NCBI RefSeq assembly: GCF_000686725.1
Contig: NZ_KK366007.1
Coordinates: 1 to 64,000 of the forward strand
Length of the DNA stretch: 64,000 nucleotides
From: Clostridium akagii DSM 12554
GTDB lineage: Bacteria; Bacillota; Clostridia; Clostridiales; Clostridiaceae
Direction: 5' to 3'
Shown: positions 56,318 to 64,000 of the stretch, in pieces
How the letters are laid out: each line of letters opens with the position of its first letter
Numbering within the stretch: the first letter of the stretch is position 1
Notes under the pieces: generated by a model
Databases searched by the model: none
What the model was told of the DNA's origin: nothing
The model's input: only the letters and a program-made list of their open reading frames with translations
Translations under genes and position numbers: made by a program

Positions 56318-57955
56318 ATGAAGGCTTTTATAGCACTAAAACTGCTGGATAGATTTAAAGGCATTTTCAACAAAATGGGCATTGATTACCATGTAATGAG
56401 AAGAATAGTCCAAATAAAATTGACTATGGATGGAAGAAGAGTTCCAACAATCATGAATAGTTCATCAAAAAGAAAAAGAAATGAGGGGAATAAAGATAAA
56501 AATTTATTCAAAACCTCACTTTTAGTATATTTTATTATTGGAATTGTATTCCTTCCATTTATTTTAATGGGTACAAATTATATTTTTCAAATGTCCTTTG
56601 TTTTTGGAATTTTAATATTTTTACTTATGACTACTTTGATATCAGATTTTTCTTCTGTATTTTTAGATATTAGGGATAAAAATATTATTTTTTCAAAACC
56701 GGTAAAAAATATAACTTTAAGTGGCGCAAAATTTGTTCATATATTAATCTATATGATTTCAATCACTTTTTCATTGTCAGCATTAGGGCTTATTGCTTCT
56801 TTAATTCGCCATGGCGTATTGTTTTTTTTAATATTTCTAATTGAAATAATTTTTATAGATATATTTGTGGTAGTTTTATCAGCACTAATATATTTGTTTA
56901 TATTAAGATTTTTTGATGGAGAAAAATTAAAGGATATAATTAATTATGTACAAATTATTTTAACTATAACTATAACAATAGGTTATCAATTTATAGGTAG
57001 AATATTTAATATTGTAGGTTACAATGTAGTTTATGTACCTAAATGGTGGCAATATTTTATTATTCCCATGTGGTTTTCAGCACCATTTGAATTAATAAAT
57101 AATGGTAGCACTAAAATATATTTCGTGATATTAACAGCTTTAGCAATAGTTATACCAATAATAGCTATAATCATTTATATTAAACTTTTGCCAACTTTCG
57201 AAAAAAATTTACAAAAGCTAAACAATAACTATTCCCAAAATAAAAATCAAAATTATAAATTTACTAATGGAATATCTAATTTGATATGTTCTACAAAAGT
57301 AGAAAAAACATTTTTTCGATTTTGTTTAGATATGATGAAAAACGAAAGAAATTTCAAACTGAAAGTTTATCCATCTTTAGGTTTCTCTATTGTATTACCC
57401 TTCATATTTTTGTTTAGCTATATTAGAGATGAAGGATTTTCGACTATGGCATCAAGCAAATTATACTTTACTATATATTTTTGTGCTTTAATGCTTCCCA
57501 GTGTAATAATGATGATAAAATATTCAGAAAAATATAAGGGCGCATGGATATACAAAGTAGCACCACTTGCTGAAACTTCGGATATCTATAAAGGAACATT
57601 TAAAGCCTTGATTGTAAAATTAATTTTGCCAATATATTTTCTTGAATGCATGATATTTACAGCTATATTTGGAATCAGGATAATTCCAGATTTAATATTA
57701 ATATTTTTAATTATGTTGATTTATGTTGTAGTTTGCTTTAGTTTATTTAAAAAGGCGTTGCCTTTTTCAGAAGCTTATGGAACTGGAGGACAGGGTGAAG
57801 GCATGATAATTATACCTATGATGATTATACTTGGAGTTATGGCCTTAATACATTTTTTTGTAACTACCATTCAATATGGCGTGTTTATTTATATAATAAT
57901 AGCGTTATTAGTAAATATTTTTGCTTGGAAAAAAGCATTTAAAATTGTTCTATAA
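56318..57955 (+). CDS. ABC-2-type exporter permease
   Basis: A 545-residue polytopic membrane protein with about ten or more hydrophobic segments, starting after a 75-residue cytoplasmic N-terminus rich in Lys and Arg (KRKRNEGNKDKN). It is the partner of the preceding ATPase. The ATG at 56318 follows AAGGGGG. No recognised substrate motif is seen; homologues in clostridia are simply annotated as membrane proteins of an ABC system. A perfect terminator follows. Confidence 0.75.
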   Translation: MKAFIALKLLDRFKGIFNKMGIDYHVMRRIVQIKLTMDGRRVPTIMNSSSKRKRNEGNKDKNLFKTSLLVYFIIGIVFLPFILMGTNYIFQMSFVFGILIFLLMTTLISDFSSVFLDIRDKNIIFSKPVKNITLSGAKFVHILIYMISITFSLSALGLIASLIRHGVLFFLIFLIEIIFIDIFVVVLSALIYLFILRFFDGEKLKDIINYVQIILTITITIGYQFIGRIFNIVGYNVVYVPKWWQYFIIPMWFSAPFELINNGSTKIYFVILTALAIVIPIIAIIIYIKLLPTFEKNLQKLNNNYSQNKNQNYKFTNGISNLICSTKVEKTFFRFCLDMMKNERNFKLKVYPSLGFSIVLPFIFLFSYIRDEGFSTMASSKLYFTIYFCALMLPSVIMMIKYSEKYKGAWIYKVAPLAETSDIYKGTFKALIVKLILPIYFLECMIFTAIFGIRIIPDLILIFLIMLIYVVVCFSLFKKALPFSEAYGTGGQGEGMIIIPMMIILGVMALIHFFVTTIQYGVFIYIIIALLVNIFAWKKAFKIVL

Positions 57956-57960
57956 AAGAT

Positions 57961-57996
57961 AACCTGGCCTAGGAAACTTGCCAGGTTATTTTTTTT
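57961..57996 (+). terminator. Terminator after the ABC permease gene
   Basis: AACCTGGC pairs with GCCAGGTT, followed by ATTTTTTTT. Confidence 0.93.
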
Positions 57997-58302
57997 ATAT
58001 AATTTTACAAATTTATATATGAGGCTTTAATTGGAGGAAGTTGAGTTAATGTATTATATGAAGCTAATTAGAATTATGTTAATAATTCTAATTAAAACAT
58101 GTAACTTTAATTTTTTCTTATAGCACTTATCCGTTAAAATTTCTAGCTATTTTGATTATTATACAATCAAAGTCCAACCTTTATACAATCTTAATACTAG
58201 GGCAGACAATCTTAATCCAATCTTTATATAGTAAATGATAGTATTAATCTATTGATAGGGACAGGCAACCTAAAAAAAGTGCAATAAAAGGAGGTAATAA
58301 AA
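57997..58302 (+). promoter_or_regulatory. Upstream region of the kdp operon
   Basis: The region holds two copies of ACAATCTTAAT at 58185-58195 and 58206-58216, 21 bases apart (two helical turns), with a related ACAATCAAAG about 20 bases earlier (near 58163). This is the spacing expected of direct-repeat sites for an OmpR-type regulator such as KdpE. A TATAGT -10-like sequence lies near 58227. No c-di-AMP riboswitch consensus is seen. The rest is plain AT-rich sequence. Confidence 0.4.
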
Positions 58303-58398
58303 ATGCTAGATGTAATAATGATTTTTTCTCTTATAGTATGTTTTGGTCTTTTATTTTTGTTTACAAATTTTGTTGAAAAACAAATTAGTAAAAAATAA
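58303..58398 (+). CDS. 31-residue membrane peptide ahead of kdpF
   Basis: A small ORF with AAAGGAGG at ideal distance from its ATG. The peptide MLDVIMIFSLIVCFGLLF... is a single membrane segment with a charged end (VEKQISKK). It is 17 bases ahead of kdpF. Its kind is seen at the start of other kdp operons but I cannot name a family. It may be a second small subunit or a leader peptide. Confidence 0.6.
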   Translation: MLDVIMIFSLIVCFGLLFLFTNFVEKQISKK

Positions 58399-58415
58399 AA
58401 AGGGAGGTGTTCATT

Positions 58416-58493
58416 TTGATTGGATTAGTTATCATAGCGGCTTTACTATTTGTTTATTTAGGATACGCACTATTAAATCCTGAAAAGTTTTAG
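58416..58493 (+). CDS. kdpF: Potassium-transporting ATPase small subunit KdpF
   Basis: A 25-residue single-span peptide ending LGYALLNPEKF, the hallmark of KdpF, which stabilises the KdpABC complex. The TTG start follows GGGAGGTG. It lies 31 bases ahead of kdpA. Confidence 0.88.
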   Translation: MIGLVIIAALLFVYLGYALLNPEKF

Positions 58494-58524
58494 AAAATTA
58501 TTTAAAATACGTGGAGGTAATAAT

Positions 58525-60195
58525 ATGGGAACATTACAAATGGCAATTATACTTATTATTTTTGTTCTGCTTTGCATTCCAGCTGGTAAGTATCTTTACA
58601 AAGTAGCAGAACACGAAAAGACTTTTGGAGATCCTGTATTTGATAAAATAGATAATATCATATACAAAATCGTTGGTATAACAAAAGAGGAAATGACTTG
58701 GAAACAATATATCATCGCATTAATTTCCAGTAATGCAGTAATGGTTTTTGCGGCCTATTTGATTTTGAGAATACAATCAATTCCTATTTTGAATCCTAAT
58801 GGTATAGGAAAAATGGAGCAGGGATTAACATTTAATACCGTAATAAGTTTTGTTACTAATACAAATATACAGAATTACAGTGGTGAATCTGGACTTTCGA
58901 ATTTAAGTCAGACACTTGTAATTACATCGTTTATGTTTGTTGCGGCCTCAACTGGACTTGCAGTAGCATGGGCATTTATGAGAGGTCTTGCTGGAAAGAA
59001 AAAACACGGAAATTATTATGTGGACTTAACAAGAATTATAACAAGAATATTACTTCCAGTTTCAATTATAGTAGCAATATTTTTTATTCAGCAAGGAGTT
59101 CCACAGACATTTTCAGCTGATAAAACAGTAACTACTATAGAAGGAACTCTTCAAGATATACCACTAGGACCTGTAGCAAGTCTTGAAGCAATAAAAATGC
59201 TTGGAACAAATGGAGGAGGCTTTTTCGGTGCAAATTCTGCCCATCCTTTTGAAAATCCAACACCATTTACAAATGCAGTTCAAATATTTTCTATCTTATT
59301 TTTGGCAGGTTCAACAGTAATATGTTTTGGACATATGATTAAGAAGAAAAAGCAAGCTACAGCAATATTTATTGCCATGAGTATTTTGCTAGTAGCAACA
59401 CTTTCTATAGCGTATCCGGCTGAGAAAGTTGGCAATCCTGCACTTGCAAGAATTGGGTTAAGTCAGAGTATGGGGAATATGGAAGGTAAGGAAGTCAGGT
59501 TTGGTATATCAGGCTCATCATTATTTGCCGTGGCTACAACAGCTACATCTGATGGAGCTGTAAACAGTATGCACGATTCATTAACCCCAATAGGTGGCCT
59601 TATAACAATGTGGAATATGATGCTTAATGTAATTTTCGGAGGAAAAGGTGTGGGCTTCATGAACATGCTCATGTATGCAATCCTTACCGTATTCCTATGT
59701 GGGCTTATGGTTGGAAGAACCCCGGAGTATCTGGGGAAAAAAATAGAAGGAAAAGAAATAAAATTAATTGCACTTGGAATATTGTTGCATCCATTTTTTA
59801 TTCTAATTGGAACTGCGGTAGCATTAAGCTCCAAAGTTGCATTAGCCACTGTAAGCAATCCAGGATTTCATGGACTATCAGAGATAGTATACCAGTATTC
59901 GTCGGCTGCTGCTAACAATGGTTCTAGCTTTGCAGGGCTTGGAACTAACATTATGTTTTGGAATTATAGTACAGGAATTATAATGTTGTTTGGAAGGTAT
60001 TTAACCATGATATTACTTCTTGCAGTATCAAGTTCCTTAGCTGCTAAAAAGTCTGTACCTATAACAGATGGAACATTTAAAACAGACAATACAATGTTTA
60101 TTGTAATATTGTTAGTTATAGTATTAATAATAGGTGCTTTAACATTTTTGCCAGCATTGGCACTAGGACCAATTGCAGAGCATTTAACACTATAG
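58525..60195 (+). CDS. kdpA: Potassium-transporting ATPase subunit A
   Basis: The potassium-binding and channel-like subunit of the Kdp pump, 556 residues with about ten membrane segments. The selectivity-filter-like loops include the NTNIQNYSGE, LGTNGGGFFGANSAHPFENP and GLGTNIMFWN stretches. GTGGAGG stands ahead of the ATG. It forms an operon with kdpF, kdpB and kdpC. Confidence 0.98.
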   Translation: MGTLQMAIILIIFVLLCIPAGKYLYKVAEHEKTFGDPVFDKIDNIIYKIVGITKEEMTWKQYIIALISSNAVMVFAAYLILRIQSIPILNPNGIGKMEQGLTFNTVISFVTNTNIQNYSGESGLSNLSQTLVITSFMFVAASTGLAVAWAFMRGLAGKKKHGNYYVDLTRIITRILLPVSIIVAIFFIQQGVPQTFSADKTVTTIEGTLQDIPLGPVASLEAIKMLGTNGGGFFGANSAHPFENPTPFTNAVQIFSILFLAGSTVICFGHMIKKKKQATAIFIAMSILLVATLSIAYPAEKVGNPALARIGLSQSMGNMEGKEVRFGISGSSLFAVATTATSDGAVNSMHDSLTPIGGLITMWNMMLNVIFGGKGVGFMNMLMYAILTVFLCGLMVGRTPEYLGKKIEGKEIKLIALGILLHPFFILIGTAVALSSKVALATVSNPGFHGLSEIVYQYSSAAANNGSSFAGLGTNIMFWNYSTGIIMLFGRYLTMILLLAVSSSLAAKKSVPITDGTFKTDNTMFIVILLVIVLIIGALTFLPALALGPIAEHLTL

Positions 60196-60247
60196 CAACT
60201 ATGAATATTAGAAGTGTAGAAAATAATTAGACAAGGAGAATAAAAAT

Positions 60248-62299
60248 ATGAGTGATAAAAATAGAAAATCTAAATTTATTACAAAGGATATATTACATGA
60301 AGTTGTTATAGAATCTTTTAAGAAAATCAACCCCAAATATATGATAAAAAAACCAGTTATGTTTGTGGTTGAAGTTGGTTTCTTTATATCTTTAGTACTT
60401 ACATTTTTTCCAGGATTGTTTGGAGATCAAGGCAAAAATTTGAGAGTTTATAATTTTATTGTAGCAGTAATATTGTTTATAACATTACTTTTTGCAAATT
60501 TCGCAGAGGCAGTAGCAGAAGGACGTGGCAAGGCACAAGCTGAAAGTTTAAAAAAGACGCGTAAAGATACTATAGCAAAGCTAATAGATAGCAATGGAAA
60601 TGTTAAAACTATAAATGCAAATGAACTGAAAAAAAATGATATAGTAATAGTTGAAAATGGAGATATGATTCCCAATGATGGGGAAGTAATAGAAGGTATT
60701 GCCTCGGTTGATGAATCCGCTATAACTGGTGAATCAGCTCCAGTAATGAAGGAAAATGGTGGGGATTTTGCCTCTGTTACTGGGGGAACAAAAGTTGTAA
60801 GCGATTGGCTAAAAATTAAAATAACTGCTAAACCAGGAGAATCATTTTTAGATAAAATGATAGAGCTTGTAGAAGGTGCATCAAGGCAGAAGACACCAAA
60901 TGAAATTGCACTTAATACTGTGCTTATTTGTTTAACACTTATATTTCTTATTGTTATAGTAGCACTTTATCCTATGGCTATTTATTCACATGTTAATATT
61001 CAAATATCTACGTTGATTGCATTGCTAGTATGTTTAATACCTACAACTATAGGTGGACTTTTATCTGCCATTGGCATTGCAGGTATGGACAGAGTTACTA
61101 GGTTTAACGTAATAGCTATGTCAGGAAAAGCTGTTGAAGCTTGTGGTGACGTGGATACAATGATTCTGGATAAAACTGGAACTATCACTTTTGGTAATAG
61201 ACTTGCAGCAGAATTTATACCAGTTGGTAAATCAAAAATTATGGACCTTATAAATTATGCTGTAATGTGTTCAATAAAAGATGATACCCCAGAGGGAAAA
61301 TCTATAGTTGAACTTGGCAAAAAGCTAGGAGCAACCATTAATCCAAGGGAATATGAAAATCTTGATTTTACTGAGTTTTCAGCACAAACAAGAATGAGTG
61401 GACTGGATTTAAGTGATGGAACTTTAGTTAGAAAGGGTTCAGATGATGCCATAAAAAATATGGTGAAAGAACTGGGCGGTATTATTCCTCAAGATTTAGA
61501 AGCGGCAGTGAATAAAATTGCAAAACTTGGAGGAACTCCTCTTGTAGTTTGTGTTGATAACAAAATATATGGTGTGATCTACCTTAAGGATACAGTAAAA
61601 CCAGGACTTCCTGAGAGATTTGCAAGACTTCGACAAATTGGTATAAAAACAATAATGTGTACAGGTGATAATCCTTTAACTGCTGCAACTATAGCTAAAG
61701 AAGCCGGAGTTGATGGGTTCATAGCTGAATGTAAACCTGAAGACAAAATTGAAGCCATCAAAAAGGAACAAGCAGAAGGAAAGCTTGTAGCTATGACTGG
61801 TGATGGAACTAATGATGCTCCAGCTCTTGCACAGGCAGATGTGGGCATTGCAATGAATAGTGGAACAACTGCAGCTAAGGAAGCTGCTAATATGGTGGAT
61901 TTAGATTCAGACCCAACAAAAATACTTGAAGTGGTAGAGATAGGTAAACAACTTCTTATAACTCGTGGTTCACTTACAACTTTCAGTATAGCCAATGATG
62001 TAGCTAAGTATTTTGCAATAATACCGGCTATGTTCACACTTGCTATACCACAGATGAATGTATTAAATATTATGGGACTTAAAAGCCCATCTAGTGCTAT
62101 ACTATCAGCTTTAATATTTAATGCAATAATAATACCAGCACTTATTCCAATAGCTATGAAAGGTGTAAAGTACAGACCAATGAAATCAGAAGCAATTCTT
62201 TTAAGAAATATGCTTGTATTTGGTCTTGGAGGTATAATATTACCATTCATTGGTATAAAAATAATCGATATGATAATAAGCCCATTATTAATGTTTTAA
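60248..62299 (+). CDS. kdpB: Potassium-transporting P-type ATPase subunit B
   Basis: The ATP-hydrolysing subunit, 683 residues. It carries the P-type motifs: TGES in the actuator domain near 162, the phosphorylated Asp in DKTGT near 307, and [17 protein letters not shown] near 514. The conserved KdpB-type membrane regions are complete. AAGGAG precedes the ATG. No truncation is seen. Confidence 0.98.
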   Translation: MSDKNRKSKFITKDILHEVVIESFKKINPKYMIKKPVMFVVEVGFFISLVLTFFPGLFGDQGKNLRVYNFIVAVILFITLLFANFAEAVAEGRGKAQAESLKKTRKDTIAKLIDSNGNVKTINANELKKNDIVIVENGDMIPNDGEVIEGIASVDESAITGESAPVMKENGGDFASVTGGTKVVSDWLKIKITAKPGESFLDKMIELVEGASRQKTPNEIALNTVLICLTLIFLIVIVALYPMAIYSHVNIQISTLIALLVCLIPTTIGGLLSAIGIAGMDRVTRFNVIAMSGKAVEACGDVDTMILDKTGTITFGNRLAAEFIPVGKSKIMDLINYAVMCSIKDDTPEGKSIVELGKKLGATINPREYENLDFTEFSAQTRMSGLDLSDGTLVRKGSDDAIKNMVKELGGIIPQDLEAAVNKIAKLGGTPLVVCVDNKIYGVIYLKDTVKPGLPERFARLRQIGIKTIMCTGDNPLTAATIAKEAGVDGFIAECKPEDKIEAIKKEQAEGKLVAMTGDGTNDAPALAQADVGIAMNSGTTAAKEAANMVDLDSDPTKILEVVEIGKQLLITRGSLTTFSIANDVAKYFAIIPAMFTLAIPQMNVLNIMGLKSPSSAILSALIFNAIIIPALIPIAMKGVKYRPMKSEAILLRNMLVFGLGGIILPFIGIKIIDMIISPLLMF

Positions 62300-62317
62300 T
62301 AGGAGGAGAGATACGTT

Positions 62318-62944
62318 ATGAAGATTTTAAAAAAATCTATATTAATAACTATAGTATTTATGGTAATTTGTGGGCTCGCTTATCCTGCACTTATCACAGG
62401 TATAGGACAATTGTTTTTTCACAGTGAGGCTAATGGAAGTATGATTACAGCAGATGGTAAAGAAGTAGGTTCTGCACTTCTAGGTCAGAACTTTACCAGT
62501 GATAAATTTTTTCATGGAAGGGTTTCATCAGTGAATTATAACACGTATACAGAAGCAGATACAAAACCTGATAAGACAGGGAAAACAGCTTATAGTGGTG
62601 TTGGTTCAGGTTCACAAAATTTGGCTCCTTCTAATAAAGCTCTACAAGAAAGGGTTCAAAAAGATATACAAGATTTTTTAAAGTCACATCCCGGAGTCAA
62701 AAAAGAAGATATACCAACTGATTTACTTACAAGTTCGGCATCAGGGCTTGATCCTGATATTAGCCCTGCATCTGCAAAGATTCAAATACCAGCAGTTTCA
62801 AAAGCATCAGGAATAAGTGAAACAGATCTTCAGAAAATAGTCGACAAATATACAGAGGGAAGAACCTTCGGGGTATTTGGAGAGCCAAGAGTAAATGTAC
62901 TTAAATCAAATATTGAAATTGCTTTACTTGTGAAGAATAAGTAA
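62318..62944 (+). CDS. kdpC: Potassium-transporting ATPase subunit C
   Basis: A 208-residue protein with one N-terminal membrane segment and a periplasm-like outer domain. Family motifs include [46 protein letters not shown] and [14 protein letters not shown]. It assembles KdpA with KdpB. AGGAGG lies ahead of the ATG. Confidence 0.97.
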   Translation: MKILKKSILITIVFMVICGLAYPALITGIGQLFFHSEANGSMITADGKEVGSALLGQNFTSDKFFHGRVSSVNYNTYTEADTKPDKTGKTAYSGVGSGSQNLAPSNKALQERVQKDIQDFLKSHPGVKKEDIPTDLLTSSASGLDPDISPASAKIQIPAVSKASGISETDLQKIVDKYTEGRTFGVFGEPRVNVLKSNIEIALLVKNK

Positions 62945-62957
62945 GGAGGTTTACAAA

Positions 62958-63299
62958 GTGAAAAAGTTAATCTATGTATTAGTCATCGTGATAACTATTG
63001 TTTTTTTAGTAGGATTGGAGAAAAATTCGTACACGGAAAATTCTTATAGGGGGAAATATGTATCACAAAATAATGTAATATTAGAACTTGATGAAAACAA
63101 CAATTGTACAATAATAAATACTATATATAAAGATGATTTTTATTCATATGGAATATATGCTGTAAAGGATAATACTATAAAAATCACTATGAACAATAAT
63201 GCAGATTATTATGGACGGACGCCTATAGAAGGAAAGGTTTATGGAAGCAAAATTGAGTTTACTGATAAAAATGTAGACCATACTTTTGTAAAGCAATAA
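62958..63299 (+). CDS. Small exported protein of unknown function in the kdp operon
   Basis: A 113-residue protein with an N-terminal membrane segment or uncleaved signal (LIYVLVIVITIVFLVG) and a beta-rich outer part (NNVILELDENNNCTII, IEGKVYGSKIEF) that resembles small lipocalin-like or copper-resistance-like folds. No lipobox Cys is seen. The GTG start follows AAGGAGG and comes 13 bases after kdpC, so it is likely cotranscribed. I do not recognise its family. Confidence 0.6.
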   Translation: MKKLIYVLVIVITIVFLVGLEKNSYTENSYRGKYVSQNNVILELDENNNCTIINTIYKDDFYSYGIYAVKDNTIKITMNNNADYYGRTPIEGKVYGSKIEFTDKNVDHTFVKQ

Positions 63300-63309
63300 T
63301 GTAACAATT

Positions 63310-63345
63310 GGAAAGTATTATTCAAATTATTGAATAATACTTTCC
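63310..63345 (+). terminator. Terminator between the kdpC region and the sensor kinase gene
   Basis: GGAAAGTATTATTCAA pairs perfectly with TTGAATAATACTTTCC around ATTA. Only CTTG follows, so it may also be a partial terminator. Confidence 0.8.
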
Positions 63346-63493
63346 TTGTTTGAGCAGGGCATAAAAAGTAGTCAGTCAGTAACATATTTGAGGTGATGTT
63401 TTCTTCCATATGTCTTAAAAATATTATAATGGTATAATATAATAAATAATAGAGAAATATCAAATAAACATACATAGAAGAGGTGATATGGTA

Positions 63494-64000
63494 ATGTATA
63501 CACCAAAAAACATAAAACCGAAGGTTAAAACATCTATTGGAGAAGTTTTTAAAGTGAGCATCATCATGACAATAGCTACAATTATTGATTTGATATTTTA
63601 TCATATAGGTTTTAAAGAGGCTAATATTATTTTAATTTATATTTTGGGTGTAATTTTGGTATATATAAAAACAAGCGGATATTTAACAGGAACCATTTCA
63701 TCAATAATATCAGTAATGCTTTTTAATTTTTTTTTCACAGAACCTAGATATTCTCTTCAAGTTTATGACAAAAGTTATTTGGTTACATTTCCTATAATGT
63801 TTATTGTTGCTATTACAATAGGAACACTTACTACTAAAATTCAAAGAGAAGCTTCTGCTACTTCTGAAAGAGAAAAACAAACACAAATTTTATATAAAGT
63901 AAGTAAAAAATTATTAAGTGCAATAGGAACCGATGAGGTTGTGTCTATAGGAATTAAGTACACGTCAAGGCTTTTAAACAGAACAGTAGTGTGTTATTTA
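63494..64000 (+). CDS. KdpD-like sensor histidine kinase, N-terminal part, lacking the usual KdpD N-domain
   Basis: 169 codons are visible before the window ends. After about 20 residues it enters the four membrane segments of the DUF4118 domain (IGEVFKVSIIMTIATIID, ILIYILGVILVYIKTSG, FFFTEPRYSLQVYD, FPIMFIVAITIGTLTTKI) and then a GAF-like start. Full KdpD has about 370 cytoplasmic residues before these segments, with a Walker A and a Usp domain; here the ATG at 63494 follows AGAGGTGA directly. The kinase domain lies beyond the window. Confidence 0.8.
   Translation, partial: MYTPKNIKPKVKTSIGEVFKVSIIMTIATIIDLIFYHIGFKEANIILIYILGVILVYIKTSGYLTGTISSIISVMLFNFFFTEPRYSLQVYDKSYLVTFPIMFIVAITIGTLTTKIQREASATSEREKQTQILYKVSKKLLSAIGTDEVVSIGIKYTSRLLNRTVVCYL

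Noticed and set aside
57997-58302. c-di-AMP (ydaO/yuaA) riboswitch ahead of kdp
   Set aside because: Such riboswitches often control potassium transport, but I could not find the conserved pairing elements in this region.
61579-62250. A 223-codon open frame antisense to kdpB
   Set aside because: It lies wholly opposite a clear, complete kdpB; its translation is rich in Ser, Ile and Ala runs as expected from the reverse of a biased gene, and it has no ribosome binding site.
1-64000. Prophage, integrative element or defence island
   Set aside because: Gene content is core throughout, codon use is even, and no integrase, transposase, restriction or phage gene was seen; the MazEF-type pair is the chromosomal one that follows alr in Firmicutes.

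Overview
The window is a stretch of core chromosome from a low-GC, anaerobic, spore-forming Firmicute, most likely Clostridium sensu stricto. The evidence is the very AT-rich sequence, strong purine-rich ribosome binding sites with many TTG/GTG starts, a ChW-repeat secreted protein, [FeFe]-hydrogenase maturation (HydG with a TM1266-type partner), a GerS-like lipoprotein, a Spo0E-like protein, DUF1540 and DUF6514 proteins, and the WhiA/YvcK/RapZ trio. The species cannot be told from the sequence alone. I saw no rRNA, tRNA, CRISPR array, prophage or intact insertion sequence.

Layout. 1-5.6 kb: start of a ChW surface protein (minus strand), a chemoreceptor, and a MoxR / DUF58 / membrane protein operon. 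5.7-7.4 kb: bioY-bioB under a BirA-type operator. 7.5-9.2 kb (minus strand): hydG and its TM1266-type partner behind a long leader with a predicted attenuator. 9.7-14.9 kb: DUF6514, acpS, nnr, GerS/YdcC-like lipoprotein, alr and an EndoAI/EndoA (MazEF-type) pair, in an order close to that of Bacillus. 15.0-17.8 kb: split transketolase and a YitT protein. 18.0-27.5 kb: ftsE-ftsX-ctp-(MinJ-like PDZ protein)-uvrB-uvrA, with an SOS box at uvrB. 27.6-33.3 kb: FHA, RodA/FtsW, class B PBP, DUF457 membrane protein, uvrC. 33.4-45.1 kb: murB, rapZ, yvcK, whiA, a YtoI-like protein, dnaE, pfkA, pyk. 45.4-52.7 kb: DUF1540 protein, an RNA methyltransferase, a pseudouridine synthase, small regulators (XRE, Spo0E-like) and a PAS-GGDEF-HD-GYP protein. 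53.0-58.0 kb: YhgE/Pip-like protein behind a 24-bp perfect palindrome, then an ABC exporter pair. 58.3-64.0 kb: the Kdp potassium system (small ORF, kdpF, kdpA, kdpB, kdpC, small exported protein, start of a short KdpD-like sensor kinase).

How the parts fit. Most operons are housekeeping: cell wall and division (alr, murB, RodA/PBP, FtsEX, WhiA, YvcK), nucleotide excision repair (UvrA, B and C all within 11 kb), lower and upper glycolysis (pfkA-pyk), biotin salvage, and osmotic/potassium homeostasis.

The least explained content is non-coding. A family of 7-bp repeats (AAGTGAC/AAGTTAC and variants) sits at the 3' end of seven genes, always in the orientation of the gene, and often supplies the last codons and stop. 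At three of these loci it is followed by a long hairpin with a shared GATTTGTT-like core. A separate 55-bp duplicated sequence does the same at the end of the pseudouridine synthase gene. The hydG leader looks like an uncharacterised riboregulator.
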